This document shows, in pieces, positions 8,771 to 16,799 of a stretch of DNA of 64,000 nt; position 1 is the stretch's first letter; each line of letters starts with the position of its first letter. Origin of the DNA: Pinibacter soli (GTDB lineage Bacteria > Bacteroidota > Bacteroidia > Chitinophagales > Chitinophagaceae); contig NZ_JASBRG010000007.1 of the NCBI RefSeq assembly GCF_029961145.1, positions 119,897 to 183,896 of the forward strand. Direction: 5' to 3'. A program made the translations under genes and the position numbers. The notes beneath the pieces were generated by a model. It saw nothing but the letters and a program-made list of their open reading frames with translations, searched no databases and was not told the origin of the DNA.

Positions 8771-8933
8771 ACCACAGAGTTAACGGAGTTTTTTTCACAG
8801 AGAAAAGGAGAGGTGTTTTAAAGAGTGTGACTAGATTTTCACAATCAGTCGCGATGATTTTTTTTACACGAATCATCTCAACAATTCAACCCCTCTTTTC
8901 CTCTGTGAAAAAGACTCCGTTAACTCCGTGGTA
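8771..8933. repeat. Family G inverted repeat
   Basis: Arms ACCACAGAGTTAACGGAGTT and AACTCCGTTAACTCTGTGGT-like words (reading ACTCCGTTAACTCCGTGGT) enclose TTTTCACAATCAGTCGCGATG. The spacer lies between the convergent lgt and mutase genes, whose 3' ends it separates. Confidence 0.85.
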
Positions 8934-8949
8934 AAAAAGATAATCGGGG

Positions 8950-10512
8950 TTATTTATGTTCCCCAAACACGCTTCGTAGCTCATCTGCAATTTCCCCCAG
9001 TGTGCATTTGTTTTCAACGGCTTCAATTACAGTTGGCATAATGTTATCGCCGCTGTTGGCTTTGTCATTTAATTCCTGCAAAATAGAATCACATTTAGCC
9101 GGGTTGCGGTTATGACGCCAACTATTGAGTTTTTGTACCTGCAGTTGTCTTATGCTGTCATCAATTTTAAATGAAGGCGGACGCTGGTTTTCATCGATCG
9201 CGAATTTGTTTACGCCCACGATGATCTTTTGTCCCGTTTCAATATTGCGCTGGTATTCGTATGCACTGCGTGCAATTTCATCCTGGATAAATCCGGCTTC
9301 AATAGCGCTTACACTGCCGCCCATTGCATCGATTTTAGCGATCAGTTGCCATGCTTTTTCTTCTACTTCATCAGTTAGTGTTTCGATGAAATAACTGCCT
9401 GCTAACGGATCGGCGGTATCTGCAATGCCACTTTCATAGGCTGCAATTTGCTGTGTACGCAACGCAATTCTCGCAGCTTCTTCTGTTGGAAGATTCAAAG
9501 CTTCATCGTAACCGTTTGTATGCAGACTCTGTGTACCACCAAGCACAGCAGCCAGTGTTTGAATGGTAACACGACTGATATTATTGAGCGGTTGTTGTGC
9601 CGTTAAAGTGCTGCCGCCGGTTTGCGTGTGAAAGCGCAGCATCATTGCTTTGGGATCTGTTGCTCCAAGCGATTGCATGATCTTCGCCCACATGCGTCTC
9701 GCTGCGCGGAACTTCGCCACTTCTTCAAATAAATTATTATGTGCATTAAAGAAGAAGGACAGACGTTTGCCAAATACATTAATATCCAGACCTTTTTCAA
9801 GTGCAGCTTGTACATAAGCTTTTCCATTGCTCAAAGTGAAAGCAATTTCCTGCACGGCCGTGCTTCCTGCTTCGCGAATGTGATAACCGGAAATAGAAAT
9901 GGTGTTCCATTTTGGAAGGTCATGGCTGCACCATTCAAAAATATCGGTAATTATGCGCATCGAAGGTTTTGGCGGATAGATGTAAGTGCCCCTTGCCGCA
10001 TATTCTTTAAGTATATCGTTTTGGATGGTGCCGGATATCTTTTTGAGGTCCGCACCTTGTTGTTTTGCCAATGCTACATAAAATGCAAGGAGAATAAATC
10101 CCGTCGCGTTAATGGTCATGGAAGTAGAAACATCTTCCAGCTTGATACCATTAAAAAGTGCCTGCATATCTTCGATGCTGTCAATAGCAACACCTACTTT
10201 TCCCACTTCGCCTTCTGCAAGCTCATGATCACTGTCGTAACCAATTTGAGTAGGCAAATCAAAGGCAACACTCAAACCCATTACTCCCTGGTTGAGCAAA
10301 TAATGATAGCGTTTGTTACTTTCTTCTGCGGTGCTGAAACCTGCGTACTGGCGCATGGTCCACAGCTTGCCACGATACATGTCGGTTTGAATTCCGCGGG
10401 TAAAAGGAAACTCGCCGGGCAGCTCTTTTCCGGCATGAGCAATCTCTCCGTTCGGCGAATACACCTGTCTGATCTCAATACCGGAGTCGGTAAAACATTT
10501 TTTTTCTGGCAT
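8950..10512 (-). CDS. Acyl-CoA (methylmalonyl-CoA-type) mutase large subunit, B12 domain separate
   Basis: A 520-residue TIM-barrel domain of the methylmalonyl-CoA mutase family. It contains [16 protein letters not shown], the [21 protein letters not shown] and [14 protein letters not shown] segments, and [16 protein letters not shown]. Tyr56 and Ala83 sit where methylmalonyl-CoA mutases have Tyr and Ala (positions 89 and 116 of the Propionibacterium enzyme); 2-hydroxyisobutyryl-CoA mutases have Ile and Asp there. This favours methylmalonyl-CoA as substrate. The cobalamin-binding DxHxxG domain is absent, so a separate small subunit is needed. None is encoded in this window. Confidence 0.88.
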   Translation of the reverse strand: MPEKKCFTDSGIEIRQVYSPNGEIAHAGKELPGEFPFTRGIQTDMYRGKLWTMRQYAGFSTAEESNKRYHYLLNQGVMGLSVAFDLPTQIGYDSDHELAEGEVGKVGVAIDSIEDMQALFNGIKLEDVSTSMTINATGFILLAFYVALAKQQGADLKKISGTIQNDILKEYAARGTYIYPPKPSMRIITDIFEWCSHDLPKWNTISISGYHIREAGSTAVQEIAFTLSNGKAYVQAALEKGLDINVFGKRLSFFFNAHNNLFEEVAKFRAARRMWAKIMQSLGATDPKAMMLRFHTQTGGSTLTAQQPLNNISRVTIQTLAAVLGGTQSLHTNGYDEALNLPTEEAARIALRTQQIAAYESGIADTADPLAGSYFIETLTDEVEEKAWQLIAKIDAMGGSVSAIEAGFIQDEIARSAYEYQRNIETGQKIIVGVNKFAIDENQRPPSFKIDDSIRQLQVQKLNSWRHNRNPAKCDSILQELNDKANSGDNIMPTVIEAVENKCTLGEIADELRSVFGEHK

Positions 10513-10571
10513 TCTGATATTTTATAGCAATCAATAGGGCAGTGAAGGTAGGGATTTTTGGGAGCGGACAA

Positions 10572-10657
10572 ATAATTGAAAATTGAAAGTTGAAAATTGA
10601 AAGTGCATCAAGTTTGAACACCCAAATCAAAGAAGTTCATTTTCAATTTCCAATTAT
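10572..10657. repeat. Family A-like inverted repeat (ATTGAAAATTGAAAG words)
   Basis: Left arm of iterated ATTGAAA words, loop beginning GTGCATCA, right arm CATTTTCAATTTCCAATTAT. The right arm supplies the TAA stop of the minus-strand gene that ends at 10654. Confidence 0.8.
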
Positions 10658-11256
10658 TCCTTAAACGCCAATCCTTTCTCTGCCAATGCTGTTCGCAGCT
10701 TCGGCATCGTACTTGGCCCCATACCGTGGAAAGTAAGAATTTCTTTTTCTGTGTATTTGGCAAGCATTTGTAAAGTGGTAATGCCGTTATTTTCTAATGC
10801 TCTTCTTGCGGGCGCAACAAGTGTAGAAAGGAAATCTTTGTCGGCAACTTTGTTTTTTTCTGCCGTCTTTTTTACGGTTGTTTTTTTAGCAGTTTTTTTT
10901 AACGCAACTTTCTGATCAGTTTCTGCTACTCTGAACTTTACGATCTGAGTGATTAAGTCGACCGGCAAAGGCTTGTCGAGAGGAAACTGTATTGCGCCTT
11001 TTGAGTTTTTGAACGACTGTATTTCTTTTTGAAAATTGGCAATACCGGATGAGGTGGGATAGAAGCCGATGTGATTTTTATATCCTGCAAAATAGACGAG
11101 CTTACCATTCTGCTCAAACGCAGGCATTCCATAACTAATAACTTCTTTTGCTTTTGGCGCAGCTTTCTGCACGGTCTTTCTTACTTTTTCCAAAAGACTT
11201 TGAACGTCTGCAGGAAAAGCAGCAATGTAGGCGTCGATGTTTTCGGCTTTGTCCAT
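10654..11256 (-). CDS. DUF1801 domain protein with C-terminal helix-hairpin-helix domain
   Basis: A 200-residue protein in three parts. Residues about 1-115 form a DUF1801 domain (YdhG/frataxin-like fold: VISYGMPAFEQNGKLVYFAGYKNHIGFYP). Residues about 116-140 are a Lys/Thr/Ala linker (KKTAKKTTVKKTAEKNK). Residues about 145-200 resemble the helix-hairpin-helix fold of the RNA polymerase alpha C-terminal domain (LVAPARRALENNGITTLQMLAKYTEKEILTFHGMG). The first domain has been linked to iron handling in Bacillus; the last usually binds DNA or protein. The function of the combination is unknown to me. Confidence 0.78.
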   Translation of the reverse strand: MDKAENIDAYIAAFPADVQSLLEKVRKTVQKAAPKAKEVISYGMPAFEQNGKLVYFAGYKNHIGFYPTSSGIANFQKEIQSFKNSKGAIQFPLDKPLPVDLITQIVKFRVAETDQKVALKKTAKKTTVKKTAEKNKVADKDFLSTLVAPARRALENNGITTLQMLAKYTEKEILTFHGMGPSTMPKLRTALAEKGLAFKE

Positions 11257-11263
11257 AACTAAG

Positions 11264-11358
11264 TCAAAATTTAAAAGTCAAAAACCTTGTATTCAGAAAG
11301 GATGATTAAATAAACGCATTTTCTACTTTTGATTTTTTCCTTTTAATTTTTAAAATCT
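11264..11358. repeat. Family K inverted repeat
   Basis: Words AAGTCAAAATTTAAAAGTCA at the left and CTACTTTTGATTTTT at the right, between two same-strand genes. The right side ends at the next stop codon. Confidence 0.65.
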
Positions 11359-11780
11359 CATTGTTTCTCAACAAAATTCTTGAAATTGTCCAAAATGGCC
11401 TGCCAGCCGGCTTGTTGCATTTCGAGCGAATTCTCTTCCTCGGCTTCAAAGGTTTCAACGACTTCGGTTTGGCCGTCTTCTTCCTTGAAAAGGACTTTTG
11501 CCGTTCTGCCGTCGCCCATGGTGTATTCGATCAGTTCCTTCTCGACAACTTCGTCGTAAACGCCGCCAAAGTCAAATCCAAAGCTGCCGTCTTTCGCTTC
11601 CATACGATAAGAAAAACTGCCGCCTTTGCGAAGATCGTTTTGCGCTGCAGGTGTGTGCCAGTCAGGCGAAGCATTGTTCCACTGCTTAATAGCTTCAGGA
11701 TTAGTAAAGCTTTTCCAAACTTTGGCAAGCGGGGCCTCGATGAGGACTTCCACAGTGAGGTGAGATCTTTTTTGATCCAT
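11358..11780 (-). CDS. SRPBCC (AHSA1-like) domain protein
   Basis: A 140-residue START-like protein of the activator-of-Hsp90-ATPase-homologue-1 (AHSA1) group. Characteristic pieces are VEVLIEAPLAKVWKSFTNPE, IKQWNNASPDW, LRKGGSFSYRM and the closing GWQAILDNFKNFVE helix. Members bind hydrophobic ligands in a deep cavity and are often found beside DUF1801 genes, as here. The specific ligand is unknown. It lies within a group of same-strand genes (12434 down to 10654) but is separated from each neighbour by a family K repeat. Confidence 0.88.
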   Translation of the reverse strand: MDQKRSHLTVEVLIEAPLAKVWKSFTNPEAIKQWNNASPDWHTPAAQNDLRKGGSFSYRMEAKDGSFGFDFGGVYDEVVEKELIEYTMGDGRTAKVLFKEEDGQTEVVETFEAEEENSLEMQQAGWQAILDNFKNFVEKQ

Positions 11781-11802
11781 GGTATGTTCGTTTTATGTAA
11801 AC

Positions 11803-11901
11803 GCAAAATTCAAAAGTCAAAATTCAAAAAGTGTACAGTCCTAAAAAAGGCTAACGTCTCTAACCTTTTCGATTTTTGACTTTTAAATTTTTACTTTTTA
11901 T
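11803..11901. repeat. Family K inverted repeat
   Basis: AATTCAAAAGTCAAAATTCA at the left, TTTTTGACTTTTAAATTTTT at the right, with a loop CTAAAAAAGGCTAACG. The right arm reaches the stop codon of the next minus-strand gene. Confidence 0.75.
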
Positions 11902-12434
11902 TGCATTATCTTCTTCGCCTCAAAACTCAACGCTTCCTGCACCAGTCCGTGCATCGAACCCTGCGGTTGACTCATGATCACTTCAAGAAGCTTTCTGTTG
12001 AGCTCCTGTCCACTTGCATCTGACGGCAATATTAATGCCACCTGGTTTATAAGGTGAATATTCTGTTCTTTTAAAGTTCTGATGGCTTCCCATGCCTGAG
12101 CTGAAACATAAATCTGCTGGGAAAGGTTGTATTCAAATTCCTGGCGGATCGTGTTTGTCAGCAATAATTGCATTTCAGTCTTGTTGGCATCGGGTTGATT
12201 GAGGCGGCTAATGAGGTTTGGCAATGCAATTCTTTCGGCCAGAATCACCAGCCTTTCATACGCCTGTAATTGCAGAGAAGTTGAAGCATTTACCTCGGAT
12301 TTAGCCGGGGTTGCAGCTTCCGTTTTTTTCAGCTCCTTTTTGTCGCGTAAGTAATAGAAAAAGTAAAGGCCTCCGATTATAACGGCAAGGGCAATAACTA
12401 CTAAGACCATTTGGGTTGTACTTAAGAAATCCAT
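11898..12434 (-). CDS. Single-pass membrane protein of unknown function
   Basis: A 178-residue protein with an N-terminal membrane helix (MVLVVIALAVIIGGLYFFYYL, about residues 9-29), a charged linker, and a helical cytosolic or periplasmic domain with YERLVILAERIALPNLISRL and EFEYNLSQQIYVSAQAWEAI. I do not recognise a characterised family; similar small anchored proteins of unknown function are common in Bacteroidetes. A -7 promoter box lies 23 nt upstream of its start codon, and its stop codon touches a family K repeat. Confidence 0.7.
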   Translation of the reverse strand: MDFLSTTQMVLVVIALAVIIGGLYFFYYLRDKKELKKTEAATPAKSEVNASTSLQLQAYERLVILAERIALPNLISRLNQPDANKTEMQLLLTNTIRQEFEYNLSQQIYVSAQAWEAIRTLKEQNIHLINQVALILPSDASGQELNRKLLEVIMSQPQGSMHGLVQEALSFEAKKIMQ

Positions 12435-12457
12435 TGTGTATTATATATCTATTTGAG

Positions 12458-12465
12458 CAAATGTA
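12458..12465 (-). promoter_or_regulatory. -7 promoter box TACATTTG (minus strand)
   Basis: CAAATGTA on the plus strand reads TACATTTG on the minus strand, an exact TAnnTTTG match, 23 nt before the start of the gene at 12434. No clear -33 TTG is visible. Confidence 0.45.
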
Positions 12466-12480
12466 AATAAACGTGATAAT

Positions 12481-12674
12481 AGTTGAATTATTGAATGGCT
12501 AAATAACTGAATAACTGATTAACCGAATAACTGAAGGTTAAAATGTCAAAAAGTATCTTTAGGTGTTCGGTCACTCGGCTATTAACTGATGACATATATT
12601 TTTAAAGCCGTTTTCATTTAACGAGTCAGATACTCGGTTATTCAGTTATTCAGTTACTCAGTTATTCATTTATT
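12481..12674. repeat. Family B inverted repeat
   Basis: Left arm AATAACTGAATAACTGA words, right arm ACTCGGTTATTCAGTTATTC words, with a long loop. It lies between divergent genes, so it also sits in the 5' region of the iron-sulfur gene. Confidence 0.85.
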
Positions 12675-12676
12675 CC

Positions 12677-12684
12677 TAAATTTG
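12677..12684 (+). promoter_or_regulatory. -7 promoter box TAAATTTG, probably leaderless
   Basis: Exact TAnnTTTG match ending only 4 nt before the ATG at 12689, so transcription should begin at or near the start codon. Confidence 0.55.
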
Positions 12685-12688
12685 CGCT

Positions 12689-13039
12689 ATGGAAACAACT
12701 ACAGAAACAACTGCTCCGGTAACACTCACTGAAGGTGCGGTGAAGGAGCTGAAAAGATTAATGGACGCAGAAGGTTTCGATAAATCTCAATTTCTGAGAG
12801 TAGGAGTGAAAGGCGGCGGCTGCAGTGGCATGAGTTACGTGCTGGGTTTTGATGCGAGACTGGAAAACGATGACACTTTCGAAATCAATGGCATTCAATG
12901 TATAATGAATAAATCCCACGGATTGTATCTTATGGGCATGGAGATCGACTGGCAAGAAGGTTTGAACGCAAGAGGATTTACTTTTACCAATCCAAACGCA
13001 AGCAAAACCTGCGGGTGCGGAACCTCATTTGCAGTGTAA
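12689..13039 (+). CDS. HesB/IscA-type iron-sulfur cluster assembly protein
   Basis: A 116-residue A-type carrier. The three conserved cysteines are C45 (KGGGCSGMSY), C108 and C110 (KTCGCGTSF). A-type carriers take nascent Fe-S clusters from a scaffold and pass them to target enzymes; the length and motif order fit IscA, SufA or ErpA equally well, so no symbol is given. The gene stands alone, with a -7 box directly in front of the ATG and a strong terminator behind. Confidence 0.93.
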   Translation: METTTETTAPVTLTEGAVKELKRLMDAEGFDKSQFLRVGVKGGGCSGMSYVLGFDARLENDDTFEINGIQCIMNKSHGLYLMGMEIDWQEGLNARGFTFTNPNASKTCGCGTSFAV

Positions 13040-13066
13040 GATTTTTTCCCGATAATGTTTTGAAAT

Positions 13067-13094
13067 GCAGGGCCTCGAATGGTTCTGCTTTTTT
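13067..13094 (+). terminator. Intrinsic terminator of the IscA-type gene
   Basis: GCAGGGCC pairs with GGTTCTGC (two G-U pairs) around TCGAAT, followed by TTTTTTG. Confidence 0.85.
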
Positions 13095-13173
13095 GTTTTT
13101 AGGATTCTGTAATCCGGTTCGATCGTCTCATTGATTTTTTCCTAAAACGTAAACAAATCGTTTTTAACGTGCC

Positions 13174-13181
13174 TAGTTTTG
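13174..13181 (+). promoter_or_regulatory. -7 promoter box TAGTTTTG
   Basis: Exact TAnnTTTG match. The upstream Met codon at 13179 lies inside this box, so it cannot be translated from this promoter; the start at 13227 is therefore preferred for the next gene. Confidence 0.5.
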
Positions 13182-13226
13182 CGCATCGTTATTGGACAGC
13201 ATCTACCTAACTTTAAATCAACAGCC

Positions 13227-13850
13227 ATGACAAACGCCTGGACCAACAGATGGAATGAAAGATACGCTGGTAAAGAATTTGCCTACGGCATCGAACCCAA
13301 TAATTATTTAAAGGAGCAACTAAACAAACTTCCTCCGGGAAAAATTCTCTTTCCTGCGGAAGGTGAGGGCCGTAATGCGGTATTTGCCGCAATGAACGGA
13401 TGGGATGTTTTTGCATTTGATATTAGCGCCGAAGGGCAAAAGAAAGCGCAACAGCTTGCCGCTTCGAATAATGTTTCAATTCATTATGAGGTTGGGGAAT
13501 TGCAAACATTAAATTACCAGCCTGATCAGTTTGATGTAATTGCGCTTATCTACGCTCATTTTCCTGCAGACATGAAATCCCTGATTCACAAAACACTGAA
13601 CAAGTACTTATGCAAAGGCGGTACAGTAATTTTCGAAGCGTTCAGCAAAAAACATATTGAGTACCTTGTAAAAAATGAGAAAGTCGGCGGACCGAAAGAT
13701 CTGGGTTCTTTATTCTCAATCGAAGAAATTAAAGCCGATTTCAGAAACTATGACTTCAAAGAATTGGTAGAAACGGAAATTGAACTGAACGAAGGATTGT
13801 TTCACAACGGCGTAGGTTCTGTGGTGAGGTTTGTGGCTGAGAAGAGGTAG
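13227..13850 (+). CDS. Class I SAM-dependent methyltransferase (TehB/thiopurine-like)
   Basis: A 207-residue protein starting [13 protein letters not shown]. Motif I reads [14 protein letters not shown], with the acidic FDIS strand end after it and [10 protein letters not shown] as motif IV. This layout is close to the TehB and small-molecule thiol/selenol/tellurite methyltransferases, but the substrate cannot be read from sequence. The frame remains open upstream to 13179, where the Met overlaps the promoter box, so the shorter form is chosen. Confidence 0.8.
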   Translation: MTNAWTNRWNERYAGKEFAYGIEPNNYLKEQLNKLPPGKILFPAEGEGRNAVFAAMNGWDVFAFDISAEGQKKAQQLAASNNVSIHYEVGELQTLNYQPDQFDVIALIYAHFPADMKSLIHKTLNKYLCKGGTVIFEAFSKKHIEYLVKNEKVGGPKDLGSLFSIEEIKADFRNYDFKELVETEIELNEGLFHNGVGSVVRFVAEKR

Positions 13851-13851
13851 T

Positions 13852-13991
13852 GAATTGAAAATTGAAAGTTGAAAATTGAAAATTCTTTGATTGCGTACAC
13901 GTTCAATTAATTTATTACTTGGTTATTTGCAAACTTCAAGAGATTAGTGACTACGCGTTGAAGCATTCCTAATTCCTAATTCTTAATTCCT
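13852..13991. repeat. Degenerate family A-like repeat
   Basis: The left side has iterated ATTGAAAATTGAAAG words. The right side has CCTAATTCCTAATTCTTAATTCC, which resembles family C words rather than a true complement. It separates convergent genes and may be a mixed or decayed element. Confidence 0.55.
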
Positions 13992-14528
13992 TCAAAAGGT
14001 GCATTTCTTCGTCTTACAGAACGACAGCATTTCCGAAAGGCCATTTACGCAATGATGCGGATCGTGGTTGTTACAACAGTTGATTTGCCTGAATTCCATA
14101 GTGCCACCATATTGCGGCCCCTCATAATAGCTCGGCTGGCTGGTGTCTTTGCCAATGTTATATGCCTGTTTCACCTTCAGTTTGTTGTTATCTTTCACCG
14201 TCACTTTTACAAAACACAAATACTTTGATCCCAAAGTGTCAACAGTCGTTTTGAATAAAATTTCATCCGGTTTCGATTGTTCGTAATCAACATCGTAATC
14301 AGGAAATCTGATTGAATCCTTACCATTCACCACCAACAAACTCATGCGCTGATTATTATCTATCGAAAAATAAGAAGTCTTCTTTTTCTTATTGTCCTCA
14401 AACTTCCAGACATTATTCTGCAATGATTTCACCGCCACACGGGTGGCTTCTTGTGGAGAAGAAGTTGTTTGGGCCAAAGCAACAAAACAGCAAATCATCA
14501 TTGTGCAACCAATTAATACTGCTTTCAT
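13992..14528 (-). CDS. Small secreted protein of unknown function
   Basis: A 178-residue protein with a signal peptide (KAVLIGCTMMICCFVALAQ). The mature part is beta-rich (VWKFEDNKKKKTSYFSIDNN, DSIRFPDYDVDYEQ), and the last 30 residues carry six cysteines (INCCNNHDPHHCVNG, MLSFCKTKKCTF). Its start codon overlaps the stop of the upstream membrane protein by 4 bp, so the two are translationally coupled. I do not recognise a family. Confidence 0.7.
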   Translation of the reverse strand: MKAVLIGCTMMICCFVALAQTTSSPQEATRVAVKSLQNNVWKFEDNKKKKTSYFSIDNNQRMSLLVVNGKDSIRFPDYDVDYEQSKPDEILFKTTVDTLGSKYLCFVKVTVKDNNKLKVKQAYNIGKDTSQPSYYEGPQYGGTMEFRQINCCNNHDPHHCVNGLSEMLSFCKTKKCTF

Positions 14529-15079
14529 TCTTTTTTCTTGTTTAGTAAACCTGAAAAAATGAGATACAGATTTTCATAGAATTTATCGGAATAAATGCCG
14601 CTAAACAAACAAATAAACATTAATGCCCCGGGCTTCACATCCAATTCGCCCGAAAAGAATAAATTGGGTATTAACAACGAAAGGCCCAGCACTACTAATC
14701 CCGTAAGTGCTCCCAGTACCGGCAACGACCAATATGGCGTGTCTTCAATGCGTGCTTTTTTTGAAGCTATCTGTAAAATAATGGCTATCAATGCGCCAAT
14801 CATTCCAAACGAACAGGCAGTAATAATATAACTGAGATAGGAGGGAACATCTTCAGCCCAGGGAAAAAGTTTCTGTGTTTTTTCTCCCTCAAGAATAGAT
14901 TGCATGGAAACCCTGTTCTTAAACAAAATGCCATTGTATTCAACCTTAGCAGTATCCTTTTCGTCGATCGTTTTTTTAATGAGGTTGTTGTTCTCCATCC
15001 GGGTAATGCCACCACTGCCAAAGTAGAGGGCGATAGCCAGCCAGCCAACGATCACAGCAACGGGAACGACGCTTTTCAT
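14525..15079 (-). CDS. Membrane protein of unknown function
   Basis: A 184-residue protein with an N-terminal helix (VVPVAVIVGWLAIALYFGS), a soluble loop of about 65 residues, then two helices (residues about 90-110 and 125-145) and a final hydrophobic stretch. It is the first gene of a two-gene operon with the secreted protein that overlaps its stop by 4 bp. No family is recognised; a small sensor or transport accessory is possible but unsupported. Confidence 0.65.
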   Translation of the reverse strand: MKSVVPVAVIVGWLAIALYFGSGGITRMENNNLIKKTIDEKDTAKVEYNGILFKNRVSMQSILEGEKTQKLFPWAEDVPSYLSYIITACSFGMIGALIAIILQIASKKARIEDTPYWSLPVLGALTGLVVLGLSLLIPNLFFSGELDVKPGALMFICLFSGIYSDKFYENLYLIFSGLLNKKKE

Positions 15080-15120
15080 TACAAGGAGTTAGTACTTAGA
15101 AAGATACCGCAAAAAATGCG

Positions 15121-15265
15121 AATTTGAAAATTTGAAAATATGGGAATTTAAAATGCTGTTAGTGCGTCGGTAAACATGATTAATGGCGGGCGCTTAAAGA
15201 CTGACAGCCATTATTGAAGAAGGATTGACCGGAAGCATTTTAAATTCCCATAGTTTCAAATTGCA
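15121..15265. repeat. Family A inverted repeat
   Basis: Left arm AATTTGAAAATTTGAAAAT, shoulder AAAATGCTGTTAGTGCGTC, right arm GGAAGCATTTTAAATTCCCA and more. The loop includes GGCGGGCGCTTAAAG. Confidence 0.8.
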
Positions 15266-15266
15266 A

Positions 15267-15572
15267 CTACGCAGTAGTTGGCCCCGGGTCTTCCGGCTTT
15301 TCTCCTTTGTTGAACAGGTTGTGAAACATGCCTTCAACATCTCCGAAATGTTCTTTGAAAGCTTCGGAGCCTTTGGTTTTTAGCTCTGCGAAATAATCTT
15401 TCGCTTTATCGGCAGCATTTTCTGCCTCGTTTTTGAACTGATGCGCTTTGTCTTTCAGATTTTGGGCAAGCTTTTCTTTTTCCTCAGGCGTCATTGACAT
15501 GTACTTATGTGCCGCAAATGCCGCTGCTGCACCCAAAAGGAAAGTGGCAATGTGTTTGGAATCTACACTCAT
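15267..15572 (-). CDS. YtxH-like membrane-anchored helical protein
   Basis: The frame opens at 15620, but the Met at 15572 (MSVDSKHIATFLLGAAAAFA) starts directly before the single membrane helix and is preferred, giving 101 residues. After the helix comes an amphipathic, lysine- and alanine-rich helix (EEKEKLAQNLKDKAHQFKNE, AENAADKAKDYFAELK), as in YtxH/apolipoprotein-like stress proteins of Gram-positives and Bacteroidetes. These are often induced by general stress; their mechanism is unknown. Confidence 0.75.
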   Translation of the reverse strand: MSVDSKHIATFLLGAAAAFAAHKYMSMTPEEKEKLAQNLKDKAHQFKNEAENAADKAKDYFAELKTKGSEAFKEHFGDVEGMFHNLFNKGEKPEDPGPTTA

Positions 15573-15635
15573 AAAAGAAGTTTTACAATTTGGTTGATAC
15601 CATTGTAACATTCGTGCCAAAGGAAGGTTGTGCTA

Positions 15636-15782
15636 ATTTGAAAATATGGGAATTTGAAAATGCTTCCACTGAATCATTCCTGATATTAAATATCAATTCT
15701 TTGAGGCGGTCGGCAATACTAGCCCCCTGACCCACCCACTGAATTTTCAAATTTTCAAATCTTCCAAATTTTCAAATTATTT
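15636..15782. repeat. Family A inverted repeat
   Basis: Left arm AATTTGAAAATATGGGAAT, shoulder GAAAATGCTTCCACTGAATC, right arm of TTTTCAAATTTTCAAATC words. It lies upstream of bshB1, between divergent genes. Confidence 0.8.
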
Positions 15783-15802
15783 TTGGTTCTTAAACTTAGC
15801 GA

Positions 15803-16540
15803 ATGAAACTGGATATACTGGCAATTGGCGTTCACCCGGATGATGTGGAACTTGGTTGTTCGGGCACTCTGATCAACGAAATAAAAAATGGTAAAAAGGT
15901 AGGCGTGGTTGATTTGACACAAGGCGAGCTCGGAACCCGTGGAACGATTGATACGCGCTACACGGAAGCCGTGAAAGCCGCGGAAGTGATGGGTGTTCAC
16001 GTGCGTGAAAACCTGAAAATGCGTGACGGATTTTTTAAGAATGATGAGGAGCATCAACTGAAACTGATAAGTGCTTTGCGCAAATACCAACCGGAAATAG
16101 TTATTGCGAACATTTTGCACGATCGTCATCCAGATCATGGCCGTGCAGGTCACCTGATCGCAGATGCATGCTTTCTTTCCGGCCTCACGAAGGTGAAAAC
16201 GAATGATGAGGATGGCAATCCGCAGGAAAAATGGCGCCCGAAATATGTACTGCATTACCTGCAGGATTGGTATCACGAACCAGACCTGATCATCGACATC
16301 TCAGATGTTTTTGAGCAACGAATGAAAGCAATCGAAGCTTATGGCACACAATTCTTTAGCACAGGTGAGGCGAACGATGAGCCGGTTACCTACATTTCCA
16401 CACCCGATTTTCTCGATAGTGTAACCGCAAGGGCACGTATGCTTGGCAAACGCATAGGAGTGAAGTACGGCGAAGGATATATAAGCGAGAAAAAAATTGG
16501 AATCAGAAGTTTGGACGCGTTGGTGCAGAATGAAACATAA
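15803..16540 (+). CDS. bshB1: Bacillithiol biosynthesis deacetylase BshB1-type (PIG-L family)
   Basis: A 245-residue zinc-dependent N-deacetylase. The metal and catalytic motifs are present: HPDD at 11-14 and HPDH at 109-112. The family segments LTQGELGTRGT and YGTQFF are also present. BshB1 removes acetate from GlcNAc-malate, the second step of bacillithiol synthesis. The bshA and bshC genes are not in the window. The BrxA/B-family bacilliredoxin at 6790-7203 supports use of bacillithiol or a close relative in this organism. Confidence 0.92.
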   Translation: MKLDILAIGVHPDDVELGCSGTLINEIKNGKKVGVVDLTQGELGTRGTIDTRYTEAVKAAEVMGVHVRENLKMRDGFFKNDEEHQLKLISALRKYQPEIVIANILHDRHPDHGRAGHLIADACFLSGLTKVKTNDEDGNPQEKWRPKYVLHYLQDWYHEPDLIIDISDVFEQRMKAIEAYGTQFFSTGEANDEPVTYISTPDFLDSVTARARMLGKRIGVKYGEGYISEKKIGIRSLDALVQNET

Positions 16541-16544
16541 CAAT

Positions 16545-16636
16545 GACTGAATAAACTGAATAAACTGAATAAACTGAAACGCAGTAGAGCTGGCCACTTT
16601 CAGTTTATTCATTCCATTCAGTTTATTCAGTTATTC
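16545..16636. repeat. Family B inverted repeat
   Basis: Left arm of ACTGAATAA words repeated three times, right arm of CAGTTTATTCA words, short loop CGCAGTAGAGCTGG. Confidence 0.85.
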
Positions 16637-16766
16637 TTTTTAGGCCTTTTCGACTTAAAACACGCCCAAGTCATCCCCTTGTAATTTTAACTGTTAAATA
16701 TTCTACATTTCTAATATGTTTAAAATTAATTGTCGTTCATTTAAGGGAATCTCCGCTACTTAAGCA

Positions 16767-16774
16767 TACTTTTG
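16767..16774 (+). promoter_or_regulatory. -7 promoter box TACTTTTG of the desaturase gene
   Basis: Exact TAnnTTTG match, 25 nt before the ATG at 16800. No convincing -33 element. Confidence 0.45.
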
Positions 16775-16799
16775 TGGCTTACTTTAAAATGAATTTGTG

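Noticed and set aside
13100-13140. Possible tRNA-like GGTTCGATC words
   Set aside because: No cloverleaf arms or acceptor stem could be drawn around them.
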